A stretch of DNA of 64,000 nucleotides from RHLJ01 sp048058975 (GTDB taxonomy: Bacteria > Bacteroidota > Rhodothermia > Balneolales > Balneolaceae). The position numbers and the translations under genes were made by a program. Location: the NCBI GenBank assembly GCA_048058975.1, contig JBLLNP010000009.1:1-64000 (forward strand), read 5' to 3'. Under the pieces are notes generated by a model. That model made no database searches. It saw nothing but the letters and a program-made list of their open reading frames with translations, and was not told the DNA's origin. Positions 44,369 through 53,800 of the stretch are shown piece by piece (the stretch's first letter is position 1; the number at the start of each line of letters is the position of its first letter).

Positions 44369-46708
44369 ATGAGAGACATAAAAATTATATTTTATATACT
44401 TCTCGGAGGGCTCAGCCTGATGACCTATTCGGGGTATTCACAAACATCAACAACGTATGACCTAAAGCAAACTTTTACAGTTTTAGATGCTACACTAACT
44501 GGTAACGAAGCAGATATTTACGTAGATCAAAGCTACATAGAATTAAAAGGGGATGCTTCTGATCGATTGGACGTTACCTTTAATGCTGATACAGCAGGTT
44601 CCTATACAGTACGTTATCATATGCAAACAGCCGATGTAGGTTCAGCTCGTAAAAACAAATTTTTTGTTAATGATGTACAAGATGGAACAGTGTCTTACTC
44701 AGACACATTATGGGGTACTGTAGATAAGACAACCACTCTTTCTTCCGGTTCCAATGAAATCTCACTCCGGAAAAATTGGGGTTTTACTAAAATCCGATAT
44801 ATAGAAATTTTAAGTAATTCTACAGTAGTGAAAGCCTACCATCTGGATGATTCGGATGTATCATATTCTGGAAGTACAATTGTGTATGTACATGGAAGTG
44901 GATCTTCCCCAGAAGGAAGAGTTTTCATTAATTTCCGAACTGGAGATGAAACAAAATTTGGATATACATTCACTGCTCCAGAAGATGGTTCGTATCGCTT
45001 TAGCTTTGATGTGAATCTAGGGTACTCATCAGCAGCCCAGAATCGTGCACAATGGTTGTATATTGATGATGTTCAAATCCAAAGTTTGATCTTTAATACC
45101 GATAGTCTAGGAGAGACATTCAGTGACTCTTTATGGTTCACTTTTGAATTTGATGATATAGAATTAACGGCAGGTTCCCATACCATTGAAGTTCGTAAAA
45201 ACTGGGGATTTATGTATTTCGCAGATTTTAGAATTTATCAGGAATTTCAAAATGTTCAGATTTCAGGTTCCGAAGGCTGGAGAATTCTTTCAACTCCTAC
45301 TTCTAATAATACCTATAATGATTTATTAGGTGGTATCTGGACTCAGGGAATTGCTACTGGAGCTGATGCAACTGCGGGAACTGCCAATGTTCAAACATTC
45401 AGCAATTCGACAGACAGTTTCTCTGGAATTTCAGATATGGGTACTACAATGACAGCTGGGAATGGGTTTATAGTGTATGTTTATTCGGATGATGATTACA
45501 CGAACTCCGGCGCAGATGCAGGTTTTCCGAAAACCTTATCTGTTAGCGGTACTGAAAATACGGGAAGTGTTTCACCAACATTAAATGGTGGTACTTCAGG
45601 TGATGATTCATTTTCGTTAGTTGGGAATCCCTATGCATCTACTATTGATTGGGATTTATTGACCAAAACCGATTTAAGCGGAACAGTATATGTTTATGAT
45701 CACAGCTATGGCTCAGTAACAGCACCGGACGTTTCGGAAGCAGTAGGGGGCGGATACCGTGTTTGGTCAGGTTCTACAGGATCATTAACAGATGGTTTGA
45801 TTACTCCATTTCAAGGATTTTGGGTTCAGAACTCAGGAGGAAGTGCTGCTTTAACAATTGAGGAAGCTGATAAATCAAGCGGAGGTACTTTTTACAAAGA
45901 AGCGAAATCTATGAATTTTGCTCTTAAATCTGAGATTGGGAATATGTTTGACGAAACTTTTTTCTCTTTCGGGGAGAACGCTTCTCTGGAAAAAGATAAT
46001 TACGATGCTCTTCAATTATCTCCACTGGATTACCGTCCATACATGAGTTTAGCGAGTCGATCTAATGATGATCTATTTGATGTGAATAATCTTCCAATCG
46101 GGTTTGATGAAATTCGGGTGCCAGTTTCTGTAAAAGCCTATACCAAAACTGAGGGCGGTTATTCAGAGGTCGCAGGTAGTACAAAACTAAGTTGGTCTGG
46201 TTTAGAAAGACTTCCAGAAAACTGGGAACTAGTTCTTTCAGATAATGAAACAGGTAACACAGTAAATCTTAGAGAAGTATCAGAGTATAACTTTGAGTTA
46301 GTAGGGGCAAAGTCTAAAGCCAGAACGGCAAGTGTACTTACACCGCTTCAACCTACAAAAGAAAAAACAGTAGGTAATTCTGACAGATTTGTACTGATTA
46401 TTTCTCAGACTACTTCCGTAAACAACGAAGAGGAAACAAAAGTAGAAGGCTTTGCCCTGTCTCAAAACTACCCGAATCCATTCAACCCAACCACTACGAT
46501 TAATTACAGTGTGGAGAATGCAGGTCCGGTAACCATTAGTGTATATAACCTGATGGGACAAAAAGTAGCCGAGTTGGTAAACGAAAGCAAAGCCGCAGGC
46601 AGCTACAATGTAACCTGGAATGCAGCCAATGCAGCCAGCGGTATGTATTACTACCGCCTGGAAGCCGGTGGTCAAACCATGACCCGAAAAATGACATTAA
46701 TTAAATAA
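44369..46708 (+). CDS. Modular T9SS surface protein, cassette 2
   Basis: 779 residues, signal peptide ending GYSQ. Two tandem CBM6/CBM35-like jelly rolls (about 25-155 and 158-293), each ending in a repeated unit (ISLRKNWGF and IEVRKNWGF), form the variable N-terminus. The shared middle domain (GSEGWRILSTPTS ... LVGNPYAST ... TPFQGFWVQNSGG) and the T9SS sorting domain (about 698-779) follow. A sugar-binding adhesin is the likely role. The next gene, 113 bp on, is the second 68-residue copy; the gap holds a palindromic repeat. Confidence 0.82.
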   Translation: MRDIKIIFYILLGGLSLMTYSGYSQTSTTYDLKQTFTVLDATLTGNEADIYVDQSYIELKGDASDRLDVTFNADTAGSYTVRYHMQTADVGSARKNKFFVNDVQDGTVSYSDTLWGTVDKTTTLSSGSNEISLRKNWGFTKIRYIEILSNSTVVKAYHLDDSDVSYSGSTIVYVHGSGSSPEGRVFINFRTGDETKFGYTFTAPEDGSYRFSFDVNLGYSSAAQNRAQWLYIDDVQIQSLIFNTDSLGETFSDSLWFTFEFDDIELTAGSHTIEVRKNWGFMYFADFRIYQEFQNVQISGSEGWRILSTPTSNNTYNDLLGGIWTQGIATGADATAGTANVQTFSNSTDSFSGISDMGTTMTAGNGFIVYVYSDDDYTNSGADAGFPKTLSVSGTENTGSVSPTLNGGTSGDDSFSLVGNPYASTIDWDLLTKTDLSGTVYVYDHSYGSVTAPDVSEAVGGGYRVWSGSTGSLTDGLITPFQGFWVQNSGGSAALTIEEADKSSGGTFYKEAKSMNFALKSEIGNMFDETFFSFGENASLEKDNYDALQLSPLDYRPYMSLASRSNDDLFDVNNLPIGFDEIRVPVSVKAYTKTEGGYSEVAGSTKLSWSGLERLPENWELVLSDNETGNTVNLREVSEYNFELVGAKSKARTASVLTPLQPTKEKTVGNSDRFVLIISQTTSVNNEEETKVEGFALSQNYPNPFNPTTTINYSVENAGPVTISVYNLMGQKVAELVNESKAAGSYNVTWNAANAASGMYYYRLEAGGQTMTRKMTLIK

Positions 46709-46716
46709 TTTATTGT

Positions 46717-46796
46717 CTTTGCGAGGGAGCCATCCCGACAGCTGTCGGGAGCGACCGCGGCAATCCCATTGAGATTGCTTCGCTTGGCTCGCAAAG
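46717..46796. repeat. Palindromic intergenic repeat with nested 18-bp palindrome
   Basis: CTTTGCGAG (46717-46725) and CTCGCAAAG (46788-46796) bound an element that contains a perfect 18-bp palindrome TCCCGACAGCTGTCGGGA (46733-46750). It belongs to the same 'GCGAGG ... AGATTGCTTCGC' family as the repeats at 47.0-47.8 and 50.5-50.7 kb. Confidence 0.8.
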
Positions 46797-46821
46797 ACTT
46801 AAAAACTTAAACATTGTTCAA

Positions 46822-47028
46822 ATGAAACATTTAGCATCTTTTTTATTCAGCCTATTCTTAGTTCTCATCATGGTAGCCGTTGTTCAGGCACAACCCGGAC
46901 TTCCATCCGCTCCTTCACAAGCCCCAATTGATGGCGGCTTAGGACTACTGGCAGCAGCCGGAGGAGCGTATGCGATCAAGAAACTGCGCGACAAGAAGAA
47001 AGCCAACGAAGAGAACAGCGACCTCTGA
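46822..47028 (+). CDS. 68-residue PIDGG/transmembrane protein, copy 2
   Basis: Same layout as copy 1: signal peptide, PGLPSAPSQA, PIDGG, short hydrophobic helix, basic tail. Only residue 66 differs (Ser). Several nucleotide changes are silent, so selection on the protein and not only recent copying keeps it constant. It follows cassette 2. Confidence 0.75.
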   Translation: MKHLASFLFSLFLVLIMVAVVQAQPGLPSAPSQAPIDGGLGLLAAAGGAYAIKKLRDKKKANEENSDL

Positions 47029-47029
47029 T

Positions 47030-47286
47030 TCGTCATCGCGAGGAGCCTAAGCGACGAAGCAATCTCAGTATAAAAGTCTAAGATTGCTTCGCTATTGCCT
47101 GCCTGCCGGCAGAGGCGGGCAGTCAATAACTAGAGCTAGTCATCGCGAGGAGATTAGTTTGAAAGTAACGGGATATACTTTTCGACGCGGCGATCTCCGT
47201 AAAATAACCACTAACCTTTATTACAAGATTGCTTCGTCGGTGTAAAACGAGGCTTATTCTATATTTGAATACTCCTCGCAATGACT
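47030..47286. repeat. Cluster of palindromic repeats, left of the GIY-YIG gene
   Basis: It contains several copies of GTCATCGCGAGGAG / AGATTGCTTCG units and their complements. A GCCTGCCTGCCGGCAGAGGC palindrome sits near 47098-47118. The longer unit 'GTCATCGCGAGGAGATTAG' ... 'TTTTCGACGCGGCGATCT' (47139-47203) recurs at 47730-47788 and in part at 50640-50700. These are non-coding dispersed elements. Confidence 0.75.
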
Positions 47287-47290
47287 TTCT

Positions 47291-47617
47291 TTATTGGTTG
47301 GGAATTGCCTTCCAGTTATCAGGTGTAAGACCATCAAATAAGTCTATCCAACCGGGATTCAAGGAATTAATTAAATCTATCTTTTTTTGTCTTGAACCTG
47401 CCTTTATTTGCTTCTCTCTTTGTATCGCATGGTAAATTTCATGTGGACCTTCATAATAAACCAGCTTATCTATATTGTACTTCTTTGTAAATCCTTCGAT
47501 CATTTTACTTTTATGCTGAATGATTCTATTCACCAAATCGCTGCTTACACCAGTATATAATACTTTGTTGTACTTGTTTGTAAGGATATAAACGTATGCT
47601 TCTTTTTCTCTCACCAT
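47291..47617 (-). CDS. Small GIY-YIG nuclease-domain protein
   Basis: A 108-residue single-domain protein of the YhbQ/UPF0213 kind: AYVYILTNKYNKVLYTG gives the GIY-YIG strands (YIL and YTG), then SDLVNRIIQHK with the catalytic Arg, HAIQREKQIKAGSRQKKIDL with the metal-binding Glu, and a C-terminal NPGWIDLFD. No extra DNA-binding domain. It is the only gene in a stretch of palindromic repeats and is bracketed by copies of the same repeat. Cellular role of this family is unclear. Confidence 0.88.
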   Translation of the reverse strand: MVREKEAYVYILTNKYNKVLYTGVSSDLVNRIIQHKSKMIEGFTKKYNIDKLVYYEGPHEIYHAIQREKQIKAGSRQKKIDLINSLNPGWIDLFDGLTPDNWKAIPNQ

Positions 47618-47636
47618 GCAAAAATATAGTAAAAAC

Positions 47637-47840
47637 AGCTAGTCATCGCGAGGTGCTTAAGTTAAGAACTAATCTCCGGTTCTTGTATCACGGGATTGCT
47701 TCGCTATGCTCGCAATGACTAACTTGGTCATCGCGAGGAGGTTAGTTTGAGAGTAAGGGGATGTACTTTTTCGACGCGGCGATCTCGCTAACTTCACTTC
47801 CCAATACCCGTCATTCCGGCCTTGAGCCGGAATCTTTTTT
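47637..47840. repeat. Cluster of palindromic repeats, right of the GIY-YIG gene
   Basis: It holds GTCATCGCGAGGTGC and GTCATCGCGAGGAGG units with their complements (GCTATGCTCGCAATGAC), a second copy of the 'GAGGTTAGTTTGAGAGTAA ... TCGACGCGGCGATCT' unit, and a hairpin CATTCCGGCcttgaGCCGGAAT (47813-47834) that also occurs near 50523-50544. Confidence 0.75.
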
Positions 47841-47967
47841 TTGCATCAGGCATTAAACATCCTGCTCCTGCACTTTTCCTGCAGCACATCCCCGGCGAAC
47901 CGGATTTTAAAATATAGCTATACAGGCAAATTTGGCTCTTGTACTATTGCTTCAAATTCCCTTATTT

Positions 47968-47983
47968 ATGTAAGCGGTTACAT
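47968..47983. promoter_or_regulatory. LacI-type operator before cassette 3
   Basis: ATGTAAGCGGTTACAT is a 16-bp palindrome with one central mismatch pair and differs by a single base from the core of the perfect palindrome before the GH57 gene. It lies 64 bp upstream of the cassette 3 start codon. Confidence 0.6.
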
Positions 47984-48046
47984 TGGCTCTTAGGGTGCAG
48001 TAACGGGCATTTCCGTATTATAATTTTTCACACAAAAAAAGATTTT

Positions 48047-50098
48047 ATGAAAAAAGCTACAAAGTTAGGTGCGCTTTCTTTTTTGATGGTGCTCTTTGGA
48101 TTTGGATTATCTTTAGCCCAAGTTACATACTCAGGTAATGGGAATACTGGGTACGGAGACGTTTTTGGAAATGGTTCTTTAACAATATCGGATAATGGTA
48201 CTACAATTACTTTGACATTTGATAGAGCATCTGGATCTTTAAATGATGCAATGGTACTGTATATTGATTCTAGTAATGAAGTTAATATATCCAGTACAGC
48301 TAGTCTCACTGATCAAGCTGATGGTTTAAGAAGAGCGATTTCAGGTGTGAGTGGTTCAGATCGCTCTACAGTTACATTTCCAAGTGGATTTAACCCAGAT
48401 TATGCTATTGCTTTCGATAATTCATTTGGTGGTATTTGGAGAATAGTTGAAAGTGGTTCGCATACTTTTATAGCATCAGCGAACCTAGACTCTACTGGAA
48501 GTACTAACGATAATTATGTTCTAGATATCGATTTTAGTGAAATTGGTATGAGCTCAGATAGCACTTTTAAATTTGTTGCAACTTATACTGCAACTTCTGG
48601 TTTTAGATCGAATGAAGCTATTGGAACATCTATATCAGGGGGTAACCCTAATAACGGAGCAGTAACCTTCACAGGGTATGCTACTTATCAATCTCAGGTA
48701 GATATTTCGGGAACAGCAGGTTGGAGATTATTATCAATTCCTAAAACAAGTGCTACCCCAGCAGATATTTCTGATGATGGTATTGGTGCTCAATTTACTT
48801 CCAGTACTGATAGTGCTACAATGTACACTTACGATGATACAGGCTCCTTTGAAGCAATATCATCCAGTAGTGCTTCTCTGGTTAATGGACATGGTTTAGC
48901 CGTTTACTTTTTTAATAATACTACGAATGGAAGCAATGTGCTCCCGGTCACACTAGAAGCTTCAGGTTTCGAGGCAGAAAGTGATGTAGTGGTTGACTTA
49001 TTTAGTGGAGCATCTGGGCGTTATACATTAGTTGGTAATCCTTTTGCTTCGAATGTGGATTTAGCAAATGTCTCTGCTAATGTCGCAATATCCTCGAATA
49101 TGACATTCTGGGATAATACTGCCGGATCTTACACTTCAGAGAATATTTCCGGAGGATTGGTAATACAACCGTGGCAAGGATATTGGGTTCAGGTAACAAG
49201 TTCTGATGCAGGTGGTCAGCTTACTTATGGAACAGCAGATAAGACCACTTCGGCAGCTGATACCACTCACTTTGACAAGGTAAATCCAAATACTTTACGA
49301 GAATTAAGTTTTTCCTTAGCAAGTAGCTACAACACAGAGAAAAATCTAAAACTTCAGATAGCTGATGATGCTTCTTTAGACTTTGATAATTATGATCTAT
49401 TAAAACTTGGTTCATTATTATCTCAAAATGTATCAGCAGCATTTCTGGGTAAAATGGATGGTGAAGATGTGTTAAAAGGGGTAGAAGGGATTCCTTCTTC
49501 TCTGGATAAAGCTATTACTTTACCTATCATGGTAGATTTAACGGGAGAATCCCAAACAGTCAGACTTTCCTGGGAAGGGTTAAGCAGAATCCCAAGCGAT
49601 TGGTCTGTTGAGCTCCATGATTATGAGACTGACCAGAGCTTCGATCTTAGAACTATTGAAGAATATGAGTTTGAAATCAAAGTTCAGGATTCTAAAGAAA
49701 AAGTAAATCCAGTTACGGTTCTAAAATCTTCATTTAATGAAACTGTTAAAGCTAAGTCAGGTCAATCTGCAAGGCTTGGATTAACCATCACCCCAAGTAC
49801 AACTTCCGTAAACAACGAAGAGGAAACGAAAGTAGAAGGCTTTGCCCTGTCTCAAAACTACCCGAACCCATTCAACCCAACCACTACGATTAATTACAGT
49901 GTAGAGAATGCAGGTCCGGTAACCATAAGTGTGTATAACCTGATGGGACAGAAAGTAGCTGAGCTGGTAAACGAAAGCAAAGCCGCAGGCAGCTACAACG
50001 TAAGCTGGAATGCAGCCAATGCGGCCAGCGGCATGTACTACTACCGCCTGGAAGCCGGTGGCCAAACCATGACCCGAAAAATGACACTTATCAAATAA
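48047..50098 (+). CDS. Modular T9SS surface protein, cassette 3
   Basis: 683 residues from ATG 48047, which starts the signal peptide (MKKATKLGAL...LSLAQ); the frame runs upstream to a TTG at 47939 without signal character. The N-terminal domain (about 26-205, QVTYSGNGNTGYGDVFGNGS, then LTISDNGTTITLTFDRASG) differs from those of cassettes 1 and 2. The shared middle domain (GTAGWRLLSIPKTS ... LVGNPFASN ... PWQGYWVQV) and T9SS tail (about 602-683) follow. A LacI-type site in front, matching that of the GH57 gene, suggests alpha-glucan binding; inferred. Confidence 0.82.
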   Translation: MKKATKLGALSFLMVLFGFGLSLAQVTYSGNGNTGYGDVFGNGSLTISDNGTTITLTFDRASGSLNDAMVLYIDSSNEVNISSTASLTDQADGLRRAISGVSGSDRSTVTFPSGFNPDYAIAFDNSFGGIWRIVESGSHTFIASANLDSTGSTNDNYVLDIDFSEIGMSSDSTFKFVATYTATSGFRSNEAIGTSISGGNPNNGAVTFTGYATYQSQVDISGTAGWRLLSIPKTSATPADISDDGIGAQFTSSTDSATMYTYDDTGSFEAISSSSASLVNGHGLAVYFFNNTTNGSNVLPVTLEASGFEAESDVVVDLFSGASGRYTLVGNPFASNVDLANVSANVAISSNMTFWDNTAGSYTSENISGGLVIQPWQGYWVQVTSSDAGGQLTYGTADKTTSAADTTHFDKVNPNTLRELSFSLASSYNTEKNLKLQIADDASLDFDNYDLLKLGSLLSQNVSAAFLGKMDGEDVLKGVEGIPSSLDKAITLPIMVDLTGESQTVRLSWEGLSRIPSDWSVELHDYETDQSFDLRTIEEYEFEIKVQDSKEKVNPVTVLKSSFNETVKAKSGQSARLGLTITPSTTSVNNEEETKVEGFALSQNYPNPFNPTTTINYSVENAGPVTISVYNLMGQKVAELVNESKAAGSYNVSWNAANAASGMYYYRLEAGGQTMTRKMTLIK

Positions 50099-50183
50099 AT
50101 TCAAAATGAAGAATGAAAAATGGGAGGTTGGTCACCATTGATTCCCATTTTTAATTTTGAATTTTTAATTCTTAATTAATCTT

Positions 50184-50390
50184 ATGAAACATTTAGCATC
50201 TTTTTTATTCAGCCTTTTCTTAGTTCTCATCATGGTAGCAGTTGTTCAGGCACAACCCGGACTTCCATCCGCTCCTTCACAAGCCCCAATTGATGGCGGC
50301 TTAGGACTACTGGCAGCAGCCGGTGGAGCGTATGCGATCAAGAAACTGCGCGACAAGAAGAAAGCCAACGAAGAGAACATCGACCTCTGA
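50184..50390 (+). CDS. 68-residue PIDGG/transmembrane protein, copy 3
   Basis: Identical in protein sequence to copies 1 and 2 except residue 66 (Ile). The 85-bp gap to cassette 3 is nearly the same sequence as the gap between cassette 1 and copy 1, apart from a short deletion. Confidence 0.75.
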   Translation: MKHLASFLFSLFLVLIMVAVVQAQPGLPSAPSQAPIDGGLGLLAAAGGAYAIKKLRDKKKANEENIDL

Positions 50391-50838
50391 TTGAAATTCT
50401 TGTCATTTCGACCGAAGGGAGAAATCTAAAGAGTGAGTAAGCAACAAAAAGTTCATTAGATTTCTCACCTCCTTTGGAGGATTCGAAATGACAAACTTAC
50501 TTACCTAATTCCTTTCCCGTTGTCATTCCGGCCTTGAGCCGGAATCTGTTTCAACAAAGCAATCTCAGTATAAAAGTCTAAGATTGCTTCGCTATTGCCT
50601 GCCTGCCGGCAGAGGCAGGGCTCGCAATGACTAGAGCCGGTCATCGCGAGGAGGTTAGTTTCATGTTTAAGGAAGCATTAACTCAACGCGGCTATCTAGC
50701 TAACTTCACTTCTCAATAGCCGTCATTCCAACGAAGGTGGGAATCCGGGGTTGAAGAAAAGCCAGAGTTTTTTTGTTGCAATCCGGATCCCTGCCTTCGC
50801 AGGGATGACCCTTGATTATAAATTTGAGCGGTATGAAA
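50391..50838. repeat. Repeat-rich intergenic region
   Basis: Four repeat types lie in tandem: a GTCATTTCGACCGAAGGGAG ... ATTCGAAATGAC palindrome (50402-50493); the CATTCCGGCcttgaGCCGGAAT hairpin (50523-50544); GATTGCTTCGC / CGCGAGGAGG units with a GCCTGCCTGCCGGCAGAGGC insert (50560-50700); and CGTCATTCCAACGAAGGTGG ... CCTTCGCAGGGATGAC (50720-50810). No gene seen. Related single copies lie at 56176-56262 and 57178-57262. Confidence 0.75.
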
Positions 50839-50839
50839 A

Positions 50840-53800
50840 CTACTTCAGCAGCAACATCTTCTTGGTATCAATAACTGTATTACCTGATTCTAATCGGTAG
50901 AAATAAACCCCGCTCGAAAGGGCAGAAGCATCAAAACGAGTGACGTGAAATCCAGCACTTCTGCGTCCATTCACCAAGGTTTGTACTTTTCTGCCCAGCA
51001 TATCATACACGGTAAGCGTAACCTGTGCATCTCTTGCTAACTGGAAGGCGATTTCTGTAGATGGATTAAACGGGTTCGGGTAATTTTGCAAAAGGCGGAA
51101 ATCGCCCGGAGTAAACTCTTCCTCGTTATTAACCGAAATTACTTCATAAGTAAATTCGTAAAACTCCTCAATTTCGATGTTTCCATTACCATTTCCTGCA
51201 GGAGACTGATTCATCAAGCCATCGCTATTATTGGTTCCATATTCTGCTATGGTGAGATATAATTTATCAGGAATGCTTCCGAACTCTTGCTCAATGTTAA
51301 TGCTCCCCTCTAAATAAGCTCCTGCGTTACTTGAACTGGTTCCGGTTTGATCAAACCAGGATTGGTAGTTGTTGCTTTGTTCATTTGCCAGAAAAGCTCC
51401 CCATTGAGCTACCTGTCCGGCCTTATTCCAGGGACTGTTCGTAAGGCTGGAATTTCCATCCGAAATAAGAATAAACTTATCATTTGCACCAGAATTGGCA
51501 GCTTCCGTTGCAATATATAGGATGGGTTCCTGCCACTGCACATACAGGTTCAGTCCGTTATTGCTCGAAATCAAAGTGGCATTCTCATCCAGATTGCCAT
51601 CTATAATAAAGGTATTGGTTTCGCCACCGCCTCCGTTTCCTCCAAAATCTATCAGGTAATCGTTGCCTCCGTTGTTATCCCAGCTGTCATCGGCATAATG
51701 AATTACAAAATTGATTCGGCTTACTGATTGCTCCTCTTTATTGAATGGCCCTATTTTAAGCGTTAGCGTAGCGCTATCCTGATTGAAATCGAAAGGAGAT
51801 TCAATAGCAGGACCACTTCCGTTAAATAATACCGAACCTTCAGGCCAGTAAAGCTGATCCGGTGTAGTCCAAACATTCCCCTGGTTGTTCACTCCCCAAT
51901 GTAAACTCGCGTTTTGTGTAGCCCCTGATATGGTGATGGTGATCGAATCAGAGGATGCAGGGTTCTCCGGTGAAATAGTAAGAGAAGAGTTCGAATTTCC
52001 TCCACCTCCGCCGTTATTTCCTCCGCCGGAAGAAGTATTAGCTCCCACCCAAACCGCCTGGATTAGCGAACGCGCGGTGTTGCCTTTGGTATCTTCAGAT
52101 TCAACATAATATTCGATGTAGGTATTATTATACCCGTTTATTTGGGCCGTGAACTCCTCCGCTTTATAAGAAGGGGCAATGTTGGTTTTAGAAACGATTT
52201 GCTTTCCGGTCATTTCAATGGATTTCCAGCTCGTGTCGCTTTCCGAAATCTGGGAAAACATGGTGGTTTTAGAGCTGGCGAAATCTGTCTCAGATACAGC
52301 ACGATAGTTAAGGGTTACCGTTTCGAGTCCGTTTACATCAAATACATAGGTCCACACTTTGAAATCGTTATCCTGCGCGATAGTCCATTCAACTCCTCCG
52401 GGATTGTAAGGCTCTCGCTGTGGTTTAAAGATAGTAGGAGGGGTGATGTCGCTTTCTGCAGAAAGTACGTTTTTTGCTTTAGCAATTGCCAGATTGGAGG
52501 CTGTGGTTGGATGTGTATCCCAAACGCCATCAATAGAATTGTCCCAGTACCAGTAATCGCTGGCCTGAGCATTAAGCAGCAGCGTTTGCGCTTCCTGGTA
52601 ATCAGCACTGAGCGCATCAGAAACTTCCGCATGCTCCACAAAGTTCTTTGCTGCGGTAACAACGCCCCAACTGTTTCTATCCGGACTATAGCCGTCACTT
52701 CCGGGATCTCCCAGCCATTTTTTGAATTCAGGGTCTCCATTATCGGCTCCGGCCCAGCTACCACTTTCAACATGAATCACATCGTTTTCGTCGGGAGGGA
52801 ACATGTCCAGATAATCCTGGATTGTAGTAGGCACAAATCGGTTTGGCTGAGATTTAGCCCAATCTACGAACGCTTGAAAGTTGCCATTATAATAGCCTTC
52901 AGAACCACCGCCGAAGTTGTCTCCATCATGATGGAGAACAATCAAAATCGGGTGATCAGGATCGGTATTATAGGCTTCAATCTGGCTCATCACTGATTCG
53001 TACTGAAGAGCGCCGAATCCGCCTCGACCGTCTTCATTTCCCATATATCGTTCTGTTGGAACAGCAATTATTCGGGAAGTTTCCCCGGTTTTGGGATCGG
53101 TATATTCCACATAATGAGGTTGATGGCCCCATTGAGCAGATATTTTGGTTGGAGCCCAAAGATTATTCAATTGTACCCAGTCGCCCGGGTCAGGGTTTCT
53201 GACATCCGCTTTATTGGGCTCATACAAATTCCCTCCGGTGTTGTATGGGTATCCTTCTGAAGCACGCTCGAAATGGATGTTATCTACCAATACCCATTCA
53301 AGTCCTTCGTCTTTTAAAGCAGGAATCATGTCCAGCGAGAAGGCGTTTTCAGGTGGGAAAATCCCCTTTGAGTAAGTTCCATCAAAGGTGGAATTCATAA
53401 TAGCTTTATGCTTTTGAATCTGACTGCGAATGTCATCGTACTCAATCAATCCCATTAAGGGATGATAGTACCCGAAACCAATCATATCCATACGGGGGTT
53501 ACCCAGGGTAGTAGTTTGGTTTATTACTGAGTTCCAGTGCGAAGTCCAGTTATTAAAATTGCCGTTTCCATTAGCCTCTAAGTGATTCAGATTTTCAATG
53601 AGGCTTCCCGAAAAACTTACTGAAGCTCCGGCGTGAGGAAGATTTGCATCAATCCCTTTTTGCACAGCAGTTTTTGGCCACGAAGTATATGGTCCTGTCC
53701 GCTGATTATGAATATCAAAAACGGAGTATGGGTAATAATTCCCGGTCTGAGTTTCGAGAATGGTTTCTCCCGGCCAGTATAATGGTTGATGCATGTGCCA

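Noticed and set aside
44019..50390. Near-identical 68-residue genes considered as an assembly artefact
   Set aside because: Copies differ by silent and one coding change, have different flanks (cassette 2) and follow different head genes, so they are true repeats.
52142..52996. Long open frame (284 codons) on the plus strand inside the GH57 gene
   Set aside because: Fully antisense to a well-conserved multidomain enzyme; no domain, signal or membrane pattern of its own.
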